Source: Devosia sp. 66-22 (GTDB taxonomy: Bacteria > Pseudomonadota > Alphaproteobacteria > Rhizobiales > Devosiaceae). Taken from it: a stretch of DNA of 64,000 bases. The notes under the pieces were generated by a model, which saw only the letters and a list, made by a program, of their open reading frames with translations, ran no database searches and had not been told where the DNA came from. The stretch is from positions 141,521 through 205,520 of the forward strand of contig MKUZ01000030.1 of the NCBI GenBank assembly GCA_001899065.1, in the 5' to 3' direction. Shown in pieces: positions 63,724 to 64,000 of this stretch (its first letter is position 1; each line of letters begins with the position of its first letter). The position numbers and the translations under genes were made by a program.

Positions 63724-64000
63724 TTACGCCTTGTTTTTGTGTTCGAGCGCGAACTCTTCCTCGGGCGAGAGGATGAGCTTGTTGCGGCCGATCAGTGCGA
63801 AATAGGCGATGCCCACGGCGCACCAGACGATCACCCAGATGACCCCGCGGAAGAAGTTGGGGTCCTGCACCTGGTAGAACAGGGTCACCGCCGCGATGAT
63901 CACCGTCAGCAGGGCGCCGGGGATGCCCACCGGCGAGCGGAACGGCCGCTCGATATTGGGCAGGTTGCGGCGCAGGATGATGAAGCTCACCGCCTGCATG
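63724..64000 (-). CDS. APC-superfamily amino acid/amine permease, C-terminal part
   Basis: The window edge cuts this gene; the C-terminal 92 codons are seen. SFIILRRNLPNIERPFRSPVGIPGALLTVIIA is the typical APC/EutP-like late loop and helix, followed by a final helix (FRGVIWVIVWCAVGIAYFALI) and a charged tail. It is the likely uptake system for the amine used by the downstream GS-like, ALDH and ADH enzymes. The true start lies beyond position 64000. Confidence 0.75.
   Translation of the reverse strand, partial: MQAVSFIILRRNLPNIERPFRSPVGIPGALLTVIIAAVTLFYQVQDPNFFRGVIWVIVWCAVGIAYFALIGRNKLILSPEEEFALEHKNKA

Noticed and set aside
1-64000. CRISPR array, IS element, prophage or rRNA genes
   Set aside because: No regular repeat-spacer pattern, transposase, phage or rRNA gene is visible anywhere in the window.

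Overview
The window is GC-rich (by eye about 65 percent or more) and densely packed with ABC-transport operons. The gene content (homospermidine synthase, several binding-protein ABC systems, an SLC5-type sensor kinase, a short-chain-acyl-type XRE regulator, YtrA-type GntR) suggests an alphaproteobacterium of the order Hyphomicrobiales, perhaps Devosia-like. That placement is inferred from protein content only; no rRNA or tRNA gene was found. I see no insertion sequence, prophage, CRISPR array or replication origin.

Layout. 1-7984: the tail of a LacI-type regulator, then an operon with an IolE-like isomerase, a complete AfuABC/PotABCD-like importer, a glycerophosphodiester phosphodiesterase-family protein, an inositol-monophosphatase-family protein and a Gfo/Idh/MocA dehydrogenase. 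PhoB-box-like 11-bp-phased repeats stand in front of the first gene and in front of the binding protein. This looks like uptake and breakdown of a polyol or sugar phosphodiester such as glycerophosphoinositol. 7986-13139 (minus): a LIV-type (HAAT) transporter, divergent from an ScfR-like XRE regulator, a receiver-only response regulator, a 76-residue membrane protein and an SLC5-histidine kinase (13315-18273). 18366-19775: homospermidine synthase.

19876-33509 is the most coherent accessory locus. It holds a DUF4185 (GH183-type) exported protein, a GH116 enzyme, a DUF2961 (GH172-type) enzyme, two CUT1 sugar importers, one MsmX/UgpC-type ATPase and a LacI regulator. GH183, GH116 and GH172 are the three families reported to dismantle mycobacterial D-arabinan, so the locus reads as a D-arabinan (lipoarabinomannan/arabinogalactan) scavenging system in a Gram-negative bacterium.

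33647-38594: a SARP-like regulator with TPRs, a 51-residue peptide, a YcaO protein, a TfuA-like protein, a LuxR-type regulator and a 108-residue unknown. This resembles a compact RiPP locus, probably for backbone thioamidation, with a candidate precursor directly in front of YcaO and a hairpin over its ribosome binding site.

38638-42545 (minus): a TetR-controlled Gfo/Idh/MocA, DUF993 and sugar isomerase trio of unknown substrate. 42633-43992: a low-affinity iron permease family protein and a beta-hydroxyacid dehydrogenase. 44158-46335: two exported trypsin/V8-like proteases. 46843-48378: an exported 5'-nucleotidase behind a possible Pho box. 48443-52918: KdgK, SDR, DUF924, an FlbD-like small protein, a zinc alcohol dehydrogenase and a VOC protein. 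53021-55130: a YtrA-GntR/ABC exporter operon with a clear operator palindrome. 55245-56672: ManC. 56863-59166: an exported caspase-like protein. 59711-64000 (minus): Fe-alcohol dehydrogenase, aldehyde dehydrogenase, glutamine-synthetase-like ligase and an APC permease cut by the window edge, consistent with gamma-glutamylated amino-alcohol (ethanolamine-type) catabolism.
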